Source: Streptomyces pristinaespiralis (GTDB taxonomy: Bacteria > Actinomycetota > Actinomycetes > Streptomycetales > Streptomycetaceae). Taken from it: DNA of 64,000 nucleotides. The notes beneath the pieces were generated by a model. That model had not been told where the DNA came from and did not search any database. It saw nothing but the letters and a program-made list of their open reading frames with translations. The position numbers and the translations under genes are program-made. Below are positions 1 through 8,431 of this stretch, in pieces; position 1 is the stretch's first letter; every line of letters starts with the position of its first letter. The DNA is taken from positions 806,001-870,000 of the forward strand of contig NZ_CP011340.1 of the NCBI RefSeq assembly GCF_001278075.1, written 5' to 3'.

Positions 1-35
1 CATCCCGACCGGATCGGTCTCTTCCTGTCTTCTGC

Positions 36-60
36 GACCGCCCGGAGGCGCCGGGCGGTC
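36..60 (-). terminator. Hairpin at the 3' end of the catalase-like gene
   Basis: A perfect 10-bp inverted repeat (GACCGCCCGG / CCGGGCGGTC) with a 5-nt loop overlaps the stop codon of the leftward gene. It has no clear T-run, which is common for Streptomyces terminators. Confidence 0.6.
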
Positions 61-841
61 ACGGCTTCGGGCGGTCGGCCCGTCTCCCCGCCCTGGAGCC
101 GGCGTAGGCGGCCTCCCTCAGCTTGCCGAGCCTGCCGGTCGGGTGCAGATGCGGCAGGCGGTTCAGATAGGGGTCGTACGAGACGGTGTCCTCGGCCGGA
201 AGGTCGTGGGGCGGCCCCGTGGTGAGCGTGCCCAAGGCGCGCCACGCCTGCCCCGGCTGCGCCGCGCACAGGTGGAAGGTGACCGGGCCTGCCTGAAGCG
301 TCCTGTGCAGACCTGCGAGGTCGCTGGGCGCGAAGGGTGAGGTCACCACCGGATGTGCGGCCAGAGTGCCCTCGCGGTCACCGATGCGGTACGGGAGCAG
401 CGTGGAGTAGGGGCCGGCGAGTGCGTCGAGCCGGGGCCTGGGCAGATGCCTGGTCCGCGGTCCGCTGCCGCTGCTGGTCAGCAGCAGGTCCAGGGGGCGG
501 TCGGGACCTCCGGCGTCGGCCACGCGCACGGCGAGACCCAGGGCGTCCGGCAGCCGTCCGGGCAGGCCCGCTGCGCGTGACCACCGCAGCCGCACCTGGT
601 GGACGCCCGGGTCGTCGAGCCACGGCTCGCCCCAAGGGGGACCGGCCGGCTGTATCTCGAGGACGCCGTTGCAGCTGACCCCGAAGGGGTGCAGAGCGGG
701 CGCGTGGCGCCGCCGCGCGATGCCCCGCGCCGCCCGCGCGGCGAGCCTGACGCCGACGGGCAGCTTCGTCCCCGCCCCGGACGTGTGACGGGTCGACGTA
801 TGACGGGTCGGGATGCGACCGGTCGGGGTGTGACTGGTCAA
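59..841 (-). CDS. Catalase-fold-like protein (often labelled phosphodiesterase)
   Basis: The 260-residue protein resembles a Streptomyces family distantly related to haem catalases and commonly annotated only as phosphodiesterase or hypothetical. The body from about residue 50 (HPFGVSCNGVLEI, RLRWSRAAGLPGRLPDALGL, LLTSSGSGPRTRHLP) is the conserved part. I see no proven haem ligand. The TTG start lies in a low-complexity stretch encoding repeated PTRHTS-like units, so the true start may be an internal GTG around residue 30. An AGGAG-like site lies about 11 bases before the TTG. The gene is monocistronic and followed by a hairpin. The family assignment is from memory of similar sequences and the function is unknown. 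Confidence 0.6.
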   Translation of the reverse strand: MTSHTPTGRIPTRHTSTRHTSGAGTKLPVGVRLAARAARGIARRRHAPALHPFGVSCNGVLEIQPAGPPWGEPWLDDPGVHQVRLRWSRAAGLPGRLPDALGLAVRVADAGGPDRPLDLLLTSSGSGPRTRHLPRPRLDALAGPYSTLLPYRIGDREGTLAAHPVVTSPFAPSDLAGLHRTLQAGPVTFHLCAAQPGQAWRALGTLTTGPPHDLPAEDTVSYDPYLNRLPHLHPTGRLGKLREAAYAGSRAGRRADRPKP

Positions 842-1247
842 CGGCGATCTGCTCCTTCCGCGAGGGGGCGCACACCGTCGCGAGTGCCCCCGCCGGGCGG
901 CGCGAACCCTGTGCCGGCCCTCGTACCCGTGAGGCGGCCTCGGGCGCCGACGCGCCGTCTACGCCCCGAGGGCATTCACGCGGGGCTGCGCGCCGACGTC
1001 GGTATGACGGCCCCGGTCGCCGGGCGGCGTGGCGCTGCCCGGCGCCCGGGACCCGGACCGGCACGGGCAGCCGGCGCGTCGGCGACGGCTCCGGTGGTGC
1101 AGGCACAGACGGCCTTGTGCGGAGGGCCACCGCCGGCTCCCCGCGCGGGCAGGTGCCGGGCGGAGCGCCGACCCCGGTGGCTTCTCCAGGATCTGGTCGC
1201 CATCGCCCGGCTGCCCTGAGTCGGGTGCCCGATCGCTCAGACCGTGC
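842..1247. other. Gene-free stretch of about 400 bp
   Basis: Open frames here are GC-rich shadows with no recognisable protein features. It separates two leftward genes and may carry the promoter of the catalase-like gene. No clear regulatory motif was seen. Confidence 0.4.
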
Positions 1248-2222
1248 TCACAGCTTGTTGGGCTCCGCGTTCCTGGCCGGGTCGGTCAGTTCGACGCCCG
1301 CCGGGATGAACCCGCTCTGCCCCTTCGCGGCCAGGCTCTTCAGGTGCTGCTGGTACCGCTCGGGGGAGACGATCTTGACGTTGAAGAGCATCCGGGCATG
1401 GTCGACACCGCAGAGCTCGGCGCACTTGCCCCGGTAGGTGCCCTCCCTGCTGGGCGTCACCTCGAAGGCGTTGACGTTGTGGCCGGGGAAGACGTCCTGC
1501 TTGAACAGGAAGGGCACGACCCAGAACGAGTGGATGACGTCCCGGGAGGAGAGGATGAAGCGGACCTTCTCCCCCTTGGGCAGCCACAGCGTCGGGCCGG
1601 GATTGCCGTTCTGCGGATTCCGTGTGCCGGGGACACCCGCGTCGTAGACACCCTCGGCCCCCGCAGGGAAGTCCTGACGGAACCGGTCAGGGTACGTACC
1701 CAGCAAGGGGTCCCCCAGGGCGTTGCCCGTGCCGGCATTGCCGTCGACGTTCTCGATGTAGTTGAAACCCCAGCTCCACTGGTAGCCCACCACACCGATG
1801 GTGTGCGCCGGCTTCTGGGAGAGCTCCAGGAGCTTCGACTCGTCCCGCGCCGTGAAGTAGAAGAACACCGACACGATGATGATCGGGACCACGGTGTACA
1901 ACGCCTCGATCGGCATGTTGTACCGGGTCTGCGGAGGGATGTCGACCTTCGTACGGCTGCGCCGGAAGCAGATGACGCTCCACACGATCAGCCCCCACAC
2001 CAGCACGCCGGTGGCGAGCGCGGCCGCCCACGAGCCCTGCCAGAGGGAGAGGATCCGCGGCGCTTCCTCCGTCACCGGGGTGGGCATACCAAGCCGCGGG
2101 AAGTCCTCCCAGTTGTACGAGCAACCGGAAGCGGTACCCAGGATCAGTCCCGCGACGAGAACCCGCGGCAGCTGTCGCCGCATCGGTGGCCGGGACGGGC
2201 GGTTGGAGCCGTACGCACTCAC
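1248..2222 (-). CDS. ctaC: Cytochrome c oxidase subunit II
   Basis: Subunit II of the aa3-type terminal oxidase carries the CuA centre that passes electrons from cytochrome c to subunit I. The 324-residue protein has a lipoprotein-like leader ending ASGC, then two membrane helices (SWAAALATGVLVWGLIVW and ALYTVVPIIIVSVFFYF), then the extracytoplasmic cupredoxin domain. The CuA ligands H231, C267, C271, H275 and M278 are all present (CAELCGVDHARM). The GTG start is chosen because GGAGGAG sits just before it and MSAYGS matches the usual family N-terminus. No ctaD, ctaE or qcr genes are adjacent, so this is probably a second, orphan copy beside the housekeeping one. What it partners with cannot be read from this window. 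Confidence 0.93.
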   Translation of the reverse strand: MSAYGSNRPSRPPMRRQLPRVLVAGLILGTASGCSYNWEDFPRLGMPTPVTEEAPRILSLWQGSWAAALATGVLVWGLIVWSVICFRRSRTKVDIPPQTRYNMPIEALYTVVPIIIVSVFFYFTARDESKLLELSQKPAHTIGVVGYQWSWGFNYIENVDGNAGTGNALGDPLLGTYPDRFRQDFPAGAEGVYDAGVPGTRNPQNGNPGPTLWLPKGEKVRFILSSRDVIHSFWVVPFLFKQDVFPGHNVNAFEVTPSREGTYRGKCAELCGVDHARMLFNVKIVSPERYQQHLKSLAAKGQSGFIPAGVELTDPARNAEPNKL

Positions 2223-2400
2223 GGAGCTCCTCCAGAAGGTCGTGCCGGCCAACCGCGGCAGCCGGCGTGCCGGCCGGGCGCCGACCCTCGGGCAGGCAGA
2301 GAGGCGGATGTATACGCGGTCAAGTTATGGGCGTGACCATGGAAAGGCCGCCCAACGCGCCGCCCGATGCCCCGAAGGGGTGGAGTGCCGACGCTTCCGG

Positions 2401-2610
2401 ATGAACGGCCCGCACGTCGGGTTCACGCCGTGCTCGCGGAACCGTGGCAGGTTCCTGCTCCGGTCACGGCCCGCGTCAGGCCCCGCCGTACTCGCGGCCA
2501 CCCGTCAGGTCCCTGCGAGGCCCGCGCCACGCGTCGGATTCCTGGGGTGCTGACGGCCACGCGCCAGGTCCCTGGGGTGTTCGCGGCCACGCGTCACGTC
2601 CCCCGCCGTC
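2401..2610. repeat. Seven imperfect 30-bp tandem repeats
   Basis: Units begin at 2401, 2431, 2461, 2491, 2521, 2551 and 2581, each exactly 30 bp, with a core close to GCGGCCACGCGTCAGGTCCC. The best-preserved copies are those at 2491, 2551 and 2581; the first two are the most diverged. In one forward frame the array reads as 10-residue repeats (TATRQVPGV, AATRHVP), but this frame lacks other signs of coding. The array lies in a 670-bp gap between the divergent ctaC copy and the small membrane protein gene. Confidence 0.7.
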
Positions 2611-2613
2611 GAC

Positions 2614-2684
2614 GCAACGCCTCACGCCCCCGCCGCGGATGACGCAACGCGTCAGCAGCGTTGCAGGGCAACGCCCGGCAACGC
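2614..2684. repeat. Cluster of GCAACGC iterons
   Basis: Direct copies of GCAACGC start at 2614, 2644, 2668 and 2678. One inverted copy (GCGTTGC) at 2658 forms a perfect 7-bp hairpin with the 2644 copy, and GTTGC-AGG-GCAAC follows immediately. The dense, partly palindromic spacing suggests a multi-site protein-binding region about 200 bp upstream of the HTH/receiver operon. Confidence 0.6.
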
Positions 2685-2890
2685 CTGCACGCGTGCCGCT
2701 CCGACCAGCGGGAACCGGCACCGTCCGCCGGAAGCACGGCTGCCAACAGCGATCGTTGTTGCACTTCTTCCCCGGTCGCGAAGCGCATCGGCCACCTGGC
2801 CCGCCATCCTGTGATTCCCGCTCCGGCAATCCGCCGGAAGCGTGACAAGTCCCGTTGTCGTCGGACGGGTTGGATGGACGGAGATCTTTC

Positions 2891-3130
2891 GTGGACCGGC
2901 CTCTGTTGTCTCAGAGAGCAACCCTGGTGTTCCTGCTCGCCTTGATCGGCGGCGTGACCGCGGGAGTCCTGACCGCGCTCGCCGGCGAGGGAACGCCCCG
3001 CAGCGTCCTCGCGGGACTCGCGACCGCCGGGTTGTCGGTGCCCTTCTTCAACCGCCTGATCGCCGCGGAGACCGCCGGCTGCCGCGAAGCGGCGGGCGCG
3101 GGCGCGGGAGAGGCGGAAGACCGTGGGTGA
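2891..3130 (+). CDS. Small two-helix membrane protein
   Basis: A 79-residue protein with two hydrophobic segments (ATLVFLLALIGGVTAGVLTA and a weaker one around SVLAGLATAGLSVPFF) and an acidic tail. It is of the kind Streptomyces often encodes next to HTH/coiled-coil proteins. GTG at 2891 is preferred over the TTG at 2855 because ACGGAGA lies 8 bases before it. It overlaps the next gene by 8 bases, so the two are co-translated and the membrane protein may anchor or sense for the regulator. Its function is unknown. Confidence 0.7.
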   Translation: MDRPLLSQRATLVFLLALIGGVTAGVLTALAGEGTPRSVLAGLATAGLSVPFFNRLIAAETAGCREAAGAGAGEAEDRG

Positions 3131-4202
3131 GCTGCGACCGCTCGGCAACGATCTCACCGAGGCGTCCCGCGCTCTCGCTCAGGCATTGAGGGAGCTGTTC
3201 GAGGGGATGGAGGTCTCCGTACGACGGTATGCCGCGCGGCGCCAGCGCGATCCCGGGACGTTCTCCCGCTACCTGAACGGGACCCGGTTACCCCCGTGGC
3301 AAGTGATCATGGACCTCTTCACGGACCTCGCCGAGCACCATGGGACCGCCGTCACCACCGAGGCCATCGAGTTCGTTCGTGGCCTGTACGGCTCGGCCGT
3401 CGACGCCGCTTCCTCTCCGAAGCACGCGGTCGAACTCCTGGAGCAGCAACTGGCCGACGCCGACCGGGTGTCCCGGCGCTCCAGCGTCCGCGGTGACGTC
3501 CTGGGCGACGCGCTCCTCGACCGTACCCACCGCATCGCCGACCTGGAGGTACGCCTCAACCAGCTGGAGGCCGACCGGAGCGCGGAACGGGAACGGGCGG
3601 ACAAGCTCGCTGCCGCCCACTCCGACGTCACCGAACTCCTGCAGGAGCGCAACGACCTGGAGATGGAAGTCACCCGCCTGGACAACGAACTGCGCGAGGC
3701 ACGGGAACAGCGTGCCGCCGCCGAGGCACGGTGCGACCTTCTGGAACGTCAACTGGAGGCCGTGGAACGGCCGGCGGCTCTGCCGGCCGTGTCGGAACCG
3801 CAGGACATGCCGAAGATCCTCATCGTCGACGACCAGGCGGACAACCTGCTCGCCATGACCGCGGTGCTGGCGACCCTCGATCAGGAGCTCGTCACCGTCT
3901 CCTCCGGCCGTGAGGCGCTCAAGGCGCTGCTCGACCACGACGACTTCGCCGTCATCATCATGGACGTGCAGATGCCGGAGATGGACGGCTACGAGACGTG
4001 CGCCCACATCAAGCGCCGGCCGAGGACCCGCGACGTCCCCATCATTTTCCTGACCGCGATGGGCGTCGACCCGGAGCACTCCGCCCGGGGATACGCAGCC
4101 GGTGCCGTCGACTACATGAGCAAGCCCTTCGACCCCTGGGCCCTGCGCGCCAAGGTCGCCGTGTTCACCTCCATCTACCTCGAGCGCCGGGGAAACCGAT
4201 GA
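3123..4202 (+). CDS. HTH / coiled-coil / receiver-domain fusion regulator
   Basis: The 359-residue protein has three parts. Residues about 1-100 resemble the XRE-like DNA-binding module of Streptomyces HTH/coiled-coil proteins (VRRYAARRQRDPGTFSRYLN). Residues about 100-215 form a heptad-rich coiled coil (ELLQERNDLEMEVTRLDNEL). Residues about 230-355 form a response-regulator receiver with acidic pair D236/D237, phospho-acceptor D281 (IIMDVQMPEMDGYE) and K334. The receiver is at the C-terminus, opposite to the usual receiver-first layout. No histidine kinase gene is nearby. The GTG start overlaps the upstream membrane protein gene. A phosphorylation-controlled DNA-binding role is inferred, and its likely targets include the repeat-rich region upstream. 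Confidence 0.8.
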   Translation: MGELRPLGNDLTEASRALAQALRELFEGMEVSVRRYAARRQRDPGTFSRYLNGTRLPPWQVIMDLFTDLAEHHGTAVTTEAIEFVRGLYGSAVDAASSPKHAVELLEQQLADADRVSRRSSVRGDVLGDALLDRTHRIADLEVRLNQLEADRSAERERADKLAAAHSDVTELLQERNDLEMEVTRLDNELREAREQRAAAEARCDLLERQLEAVERPAALPAVSEPQDMPKILIVDDQADNLLAMTAVLATLDQELVTVSSGREALKALLDHDDFAVIIMDVQMPEMDGYETCAHIKRRPRTRDVPIIFLTAMGVDPEHSARGYAAGAVDYMSKPFDPWALRAKVAVFTSIYLERRGNR

Positions 4203-4377
4203 GGTGAGAAAGCGGTCCGGACGGGGATCCTTCCTCGGCCCGACCGGTGCACTTCTCGAATTTGTGACCTACAAATCCGCACAGGAGCGAGGTGTCCAAA
4301 GGCGCCTTTCGTGGAGGGGGCGCGCTGCGGCGCCCCTGGACCAGGACGATCGGCGGTTCGCGTCCAAGGAGGCGGGG

Positions 4378-5402
4378 TTGCGTCTTCACCACAGCCGGCC
4401 CATCGACCCCGGCTGCACCCGCAGGCGACACGGGCGCGGCTTCCGCTACCTCGACGCCCAGGGGCAGCCTCTGCGCGACCCCGCCGAACTGGCCGTATCC
4501 GCGCGCTCGTCATTCCGCCCGCCTGGAGCGACGTGTGGATCTGCGCCCGACCCAACGGCCACCTCCAGGCGGTCGGCACCGACGCCGCCGGCCGCCGCCA
4601 GTACCTGTACCACCCGCGGTTCCGCGCCGAGCAGGAGCGGGCCAAGCACGGCCACGTCCTCGACGTCGCCGAGACCCTGCCCGCCGTACGCGAGGCCGTC
4701 GAGGGGCACCTCGGCGATCGCGGCCTGACCCGCAAGCGGGTCCTCGCCACCGCCGTGCGCCTCCTCGACCTCGGCTTCTTCCGCATAGGCAGCGACCAGT
4801 ACACCGAGCTGAACAACAGCTACGGCCTGACCACCCTGCTCCGCGAGCACTCCACCTGTCAGGGCGGCGCCGTCCTGTTCACGTACACCGGCAAGCACGG
4901 CAGGGAGGTCGTCCAGACCGTCGCCGACCCCGCCGCCTGCCGCAGCCCGACCGCGCTGCTGCGCCGCCGAGGCGGCGGCGACCGCCTCCTCGCATACTGG
5001 GAGCGGCCCGCGTGGCACAACGTGAGCAGCGCCGACGTCAACGCCTACCTCAAGGAGCTCGCCGGTCTGGAGATCACCGCGAAGGACTTCCGTACCTGGC
5101 ACGCCACGGTCATGGCCGCCGTCGCGCTCGCCGTCCCACAGTCCGTCGCGCGCAGCGAGACCGCACGCCGCCGTGCCATCGCCCGCGCGGTCCGCGAGGT
5201 CTCCGAATACCTCGGCAACACCCCCGCGATCTGCCGCAGCTCGTACATCAATCCCCGGGTGATCGAGCTGTACGAAGAGGGCGTCACGATCGCCGCCGCC
5301 CTGCCACGCCTCGGCGACGAGGGCGCGTACGGCATTCCCGCCACCCGGGGGCCCGCCGAGCGGGCCGTCCTGCACATGCTGCGCGCGGACGACCCGCCCG
5401 AG
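4378..5402 (+). pseudogene. DNA topoisomerase IB, frameshifted
   Basis: The eukaryote-like type IB topoisomerase nicks and religates DNA through a tyrosine. The start (TTG after AAGGAGG, 5 bases spacing) and the first 39 codons through DPAELA are in one frame. From 4494 the homology continues in the next frame (RIRALVIPPAWSDVWICA). One C appears missing in GGCCGT, since restoring it gives a continuous reading. The downstream part keeps KRVLATAVRLLDLGFFRIGS, the FRTWHAT histidine segment and the catalytic tyrosine in SSYINPRVIELYEEG. After RAVLHMLRAD near 5400 no stop occurs in this frame until 5963, inside the opposite gene, so the C-terminus is also disturbed. It is either a decaying gene or carries two assembly errors. 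Confidence 0.8.
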
Positions 5403-5501
5403 GGCCGCTCCTGGCACCGGCCGCCTCCCCGCTCACGCCGGGCGGGACAGGACCTCGCAGGATCGGGTGCCGGCCGCCCGACGGCCCCCGCAGCGCGGGG
5501 C

Positions 5502-6497
5502 TCAGTTCCCCACGCCGAGGTCGGCCATGAACCGGGACGGGTACCGGTCACCGCGCGCCGCGCCCGGCGGCACCGCCTTCTCGATCTCGGCGAGATCGTC
5601 GGCGGTGAGCGTCAGCTCCATCGCGGGCAGCGCCTCGGCCAGCCGCTCGCGGGTGCGCGCGCCGACCAGCGGCACGATGTCCTCGCCCTGTGCGGCCACC
5701 CAGGCGATGGCCAGCTGGGCGACGGTGCACCCCTTCGCCTCCGCGATCCGGCGCAGAGCCTCCACCAGGGTGAGGTTGTGCTCCACGTTCCCGCCGGCGA
5801 AGCGCGGGCTGAAGCTTCGGAAGTCGCCGGGACCGGCGGTGCGGCCGGCGTCCCAGTGCCCGGAGATGAGACCGCGGCTGAGGACGCCGTACGCGGTCAG
5901 GCCGATGCCGAGCTCCCGCAGCGTGGGCAGGATGTCCGCCTCCACCGCCCGGGAGATCAGTGAGTACTCGATCTGCAGGTCGGCGACCGGGTGCACGGCG
6001 TGTGCCCGGCGGATCGTCGCCGCGTCGACCTCCGAGAGGCCGATGTGCCGCACGTACCCGGCGTCGATCATCTCCTTGATCGCGCCCACCGTCTCCTCGA
6101 TCGGTACCGCCGGGTCCAGCCGGGCGGGACGGTAGATGTCGATGTGGTCGGTGCCCAGCCGCGTCAGGGAATAGGCCAGGAAGTTCTTCATCGCCTCGGG
6201 ACGCGCGTCGGCACCGGCGAAGTCGTGCCCCGGCCCGCGCAGCATGCCGAACTTGACCGACAGCCGGTAGCTGTCCCGGTCGCGGCCGCGCAGCGCCTCG
6301 GCGAGCAGCAACTCGTTGTGGCCCATGCCGTAGAAGTCGCCGGTGTCGATGAGCGTGACGCCGGCCTCCAGCGAGGCATGCACGGTGGCGATGCTCTCCG
6401 CCCGGTCGGCCGCGCCGTAACCGCCCGACATGCCCATCGCACCCAGGCCCAGCGCGGAAACGGCCGGGCCGGTGCTGCCCAGGGTTCGCATCTGCAT
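5502..6497 (-). CDS. Aldo/keto reductase lacking the usual active-site histidine
   Basis: A 331-residue NADPH-dependent aldo/keto reductase (AKR superfamily TIM barrel). The start is the ATG giving MQMRTLGSTG, preceded by GAAGGAGA at 6 bases, rather than an upstream GTG. Tetrad residues D51, Y56 and K82 are present (LIDTGDFYG, VKFG). The position that is normally His in the LHRVDP segment is A125 (IYRPARLDP). Related actinobacterial sequences seem to share this IYRPARLDP form, so it is probably a natural subfamily rather than damage. The gene is transcribed divergently from an XRE/MmyB regulator, a frequent arrangement for an oxidoreductase and its own repressor. The substrate is unknown. Confidence 0.9.
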   Translation of the reverse strand: MQMRTLGSTGPAVSALGLGAMGMSGGYGAADRAESIATVHASLEAGVTLIDTGDFYGMGHNELLLAEALRGRDRDSYRLSVKFGMLRGPGHDFAGADARPEAMKNFLAYSLTRLGTDHIDIYRPARLDPAVPIEETVGAIKEMIDAGYVRHIGLSEVDAATIRRAHAVHPVADLQIEYSLISRAVEADILPTLRELGIGLTAYGVLSRGLISGHWDAGRTAGPGDFRSFSPRFAGGNVEHNLTLVEALRRIAEAKGCTVAQLAIAWVAAQGEDIVPLVGARTRERLAEALPAMELTLTADDLAEIEKAVPPGAARGDRYPSRFMADLGVGN

Positions 6498-6624
6498 CGC
6501 GTTCTCCTTCGTCGTCGGATCTGTCACCACCTTGCGCGCGCGCCGCGGCATGCGGGAGCGGAGCGTTCATCATGGGAGAGCCGCTCCCTGGATCGGTCCG
6601 CCCGCCGGGAGGGACCATGGGGCC

Positions 6625-7488
6625 ATGCAACGTGATCAGCTCGCCGACTTCCTGCGCCACCGCCGCGAGGGGATCCGCCCGGCGGAGGTCGGCATCCCCG
6701 AAGGCCCGCGCCGCCGCACGACCGGCCTGCGCCGGGAAGAGGTGGCCATGCTCGCCGGCATGTCGGTGGACTATGTCGTACGCCTCGAGCAGGGCCGCAG
6801 CAGTCAGCCCTCGACGCAGTTGCTCGGCGCGCTGGCCCGGGCGTTGCGCCTCTCCGACGACGAACGCGACTATCTGTTCCACCTGGCCGGCCACCGGCCC
6901 CCGCCCGCCGACGGGGTGGCCCGCCTGGCCCGCGCCGGCCTGGTGCGCATGCTCGACCTGCTCGGCGACACCCCGGCCCTGGTGCTGTCCGACCTGGGCG
7001 AGATCCTCGCCCAGAACCGGGCGTCCGTCCTGCTGATGGGCGGCGACCACACCGGCTTGTCCGGCGACCGGCGCTACGTCGTGTACCGCTGGTTCACCGA
7101 CCCCGCCGCCCGCGCCGTTCATCCGCCCGAGGAGCACGAGCACCAGGCCCGGCAGCTCGTGGCGGACCTGCGCGCGGCCGTCGGCCGGCGGCACGGCGAC
7201 CCCACGGTCGCCGGACTCGTCGACCGGTTGCTGGCCGCGAGCGCCGACTTCCGCCGGCTCTGGGCCGAGCACGAGGTGGCGGTCCGGCGCGCCGACCGCA
7301 AGACCATGCTGCATCCGCGGGTGGGCCGCCTCCGGATGGACTGCGAGACCCTCGTGACTCCGGACCAGGGACAGCAGCTGTTGGTGCTCACCCCGGCGGA
7401 CGCCGAAGCACGCGAGCGGCTGGAGCTCCTGCGGGTGCTGGGCGTCGAGGAATTCCCCACGGGGGCGAGGGGGCCGTCGACTCGGTGA
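6625..7488 (+). CDS. XRE-family regulator with MmyB-like ligand domain
   Basis: A 287-residue transcription factor. An N-terminal Cro/C1-type helix-turn-helix spans about residues 10-80 (TGLRREEVAMLAGMSVDYVVRLEQG), followed by the MmyB-like domain, a PAS-like pocket that in this family binds fatty-acid-like ligands (LVLSDLGEILAQN, VYRWFTDPAAR, HPRVGRLRMDCETL). The ATG is chosen because the protein then begins at the family's usual MQRDQLADFLRHRR; GGAGG is about 12 bases upstream. It diverges from the aldo/keto reductase across 127 bp, so it probably controls that gene and itself. Confidence 0.92.
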   Translation: MQRDQLADFLRHRREGIRPAEVGIPEGPRRRTTGLRREEVAMLAGMSVDYVVRLEQGRSSQPSTQLLGALARALRLSDDERDYLFHLAGHRPPPADGVARLARAGLVRMLDLLGDTPALVLSDLGEILAQNRASVLLMGGDHTGLSGDRRYVVYRWFTDPAARAVHPPEEHEHQARQLVADLRAAVGRRHGDPTVAGLVDRLLAASADFRRLWAEHEVAVRRADRKTMLHPRVGRLRMDCETLVTPDQGQQLLVLTPADAEARERLELLRVLGVEEFPTGARGPSTR

Positions 7489-7871
7489 AGCGGCCGGCTG
7501 CGGGGACGGCTCGGTACACGGCGGTCCGGCCGGGCAGCAGCCGGACCGCAGGTCGACGTACGAACCGGAGGCCCGTTCCCGAGACAGCACGCAAAGGAGC
7601 CGCTGAGGCGGCACTCGGCCACCGCTCAGGGGCTCTCGCCCGCCACTCCGACGGGAGCGCCGGATTCGCCCCCTTCGCTGTGGGCCCACGCAGAAGCGGC
7701 ACACGGCTTCCGCCGCGGGAATGTGCTGAGCACGGGCAATTCCTTTTCGCGGGACATTTCTTCCGAGGCTGCCTTCATCAACCGGATCCACCGCCGACGA
7801 GGAGTGCAATTCGGACGCCCTGGGTACTCGCGGAACCGGCAGCGAAGGCGACGAACCTGGAAGGGCATCTC
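7489..7871. other. Gene-free leader upstream of the DUF4383 gene
   Basis: No convincing coding region was found in about 380 bp. A GGGTAC hexamer at 7822 resembles the -10 of Streptomyces stress sigma (SigB-type) promoters and stands 50 bp before the DUF4383 start, but a matching -35 is not clear. Confidence 0.3.
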
Positions 7872-8321
7872 ATGACCACACATCGCACGCCCACGGCCAC
7901 GACACCGGTGCAGCAGGCCGCGATGATCGTCGGCGTGGTGTTTCTTCTCGTCGGCGTTCTCGGATTCATCCCGGGGATAACCACCGACTACGGCAGCATG
8001 GAATTCGCCGAGCATCACTCGGAGGCCAAGCTGCTGGGGCTGTTCCAGGTATCGATCCTGCACAACCTCGTGCACCTGCTGTTCGGCCTCGCCGGCCTCG
8101 CCATGGCCCGGGCCGCCGCGACCGCCCGTACCTTCCTCATCGGCGGCGGGATCGTCTACCTGGCGCTGTGGCTGTACGGCCTGCTCATCGACCATGACAG
8201 CGCCGCCAACTTCGTTCCCCTCAACACCGCCGACGACTGGCTCCACTTCGCCCTCGGCCTCGGCATGATCGCCCTCGGCCTCCTGCTGACCCGCCGTACG
8301 CATCCGACCGCCGGCCACTGA
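7872..8321 (+). CDS. DUF4383 membrane protein
   Basis: A 149-residue integral membrane protein with four hydrophobic helices (AAMIVGVVFLLVGVLGFIPG, LHNLVHLLFGLAGLAMA, FLIGGGIVYLALWLYGLLI, WLHFALGLGMIALGLLL). It matches the DUF4383 pattern of short HNLVH and WLHFALGL motifs. The family is of unknown function and is often found among stress-response genes in actinobacteria. Here it precedes a hemerythrin gene on the same strand by 110 bp. ATG is taken with GAAGGGCATCTC upstream. Confidence 0.85.
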   Translation: MTTHRTPTATTPVQQAAMIVGVVFLLVGVLGFIPGITTDYGSMEFAEHHSEAKLLGLFQVSILHNLVHLLFGLAGLAMARAAATARTFLIGGGIVYLALWLYGLLIDHDSAANFVPLNTADDWLHFALGLGMIALGLLLTRRTHPTAGH

Positions 8322-8431
8322 CATCGTCATCCGGCGTTCATGAGCGGTGGTGGCCGTGACGGGGTACGTCGCCCCGGCTCCCGCCGGGACGCCGGAACCG
8401 GCCGGCCCCCACATGGGCCGAGGAGATCCCG

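Noticed and set aside
5548..7809. A 753-residue minus-strand frame across the aldo/keto reductase and XRE genes
   Set aside because: It is antisense to the XRE gene and out of frame with the reductase; the composition is typical of a high-GC shadow frame.
8325..8431. GGGTAC at about 8361 as a stress-sigma promoter for the hemerythrin gene
   Set aside because: No GTTT-like -35 lies at a suitable distance; the hexamer alone is too frequent in this DNA.
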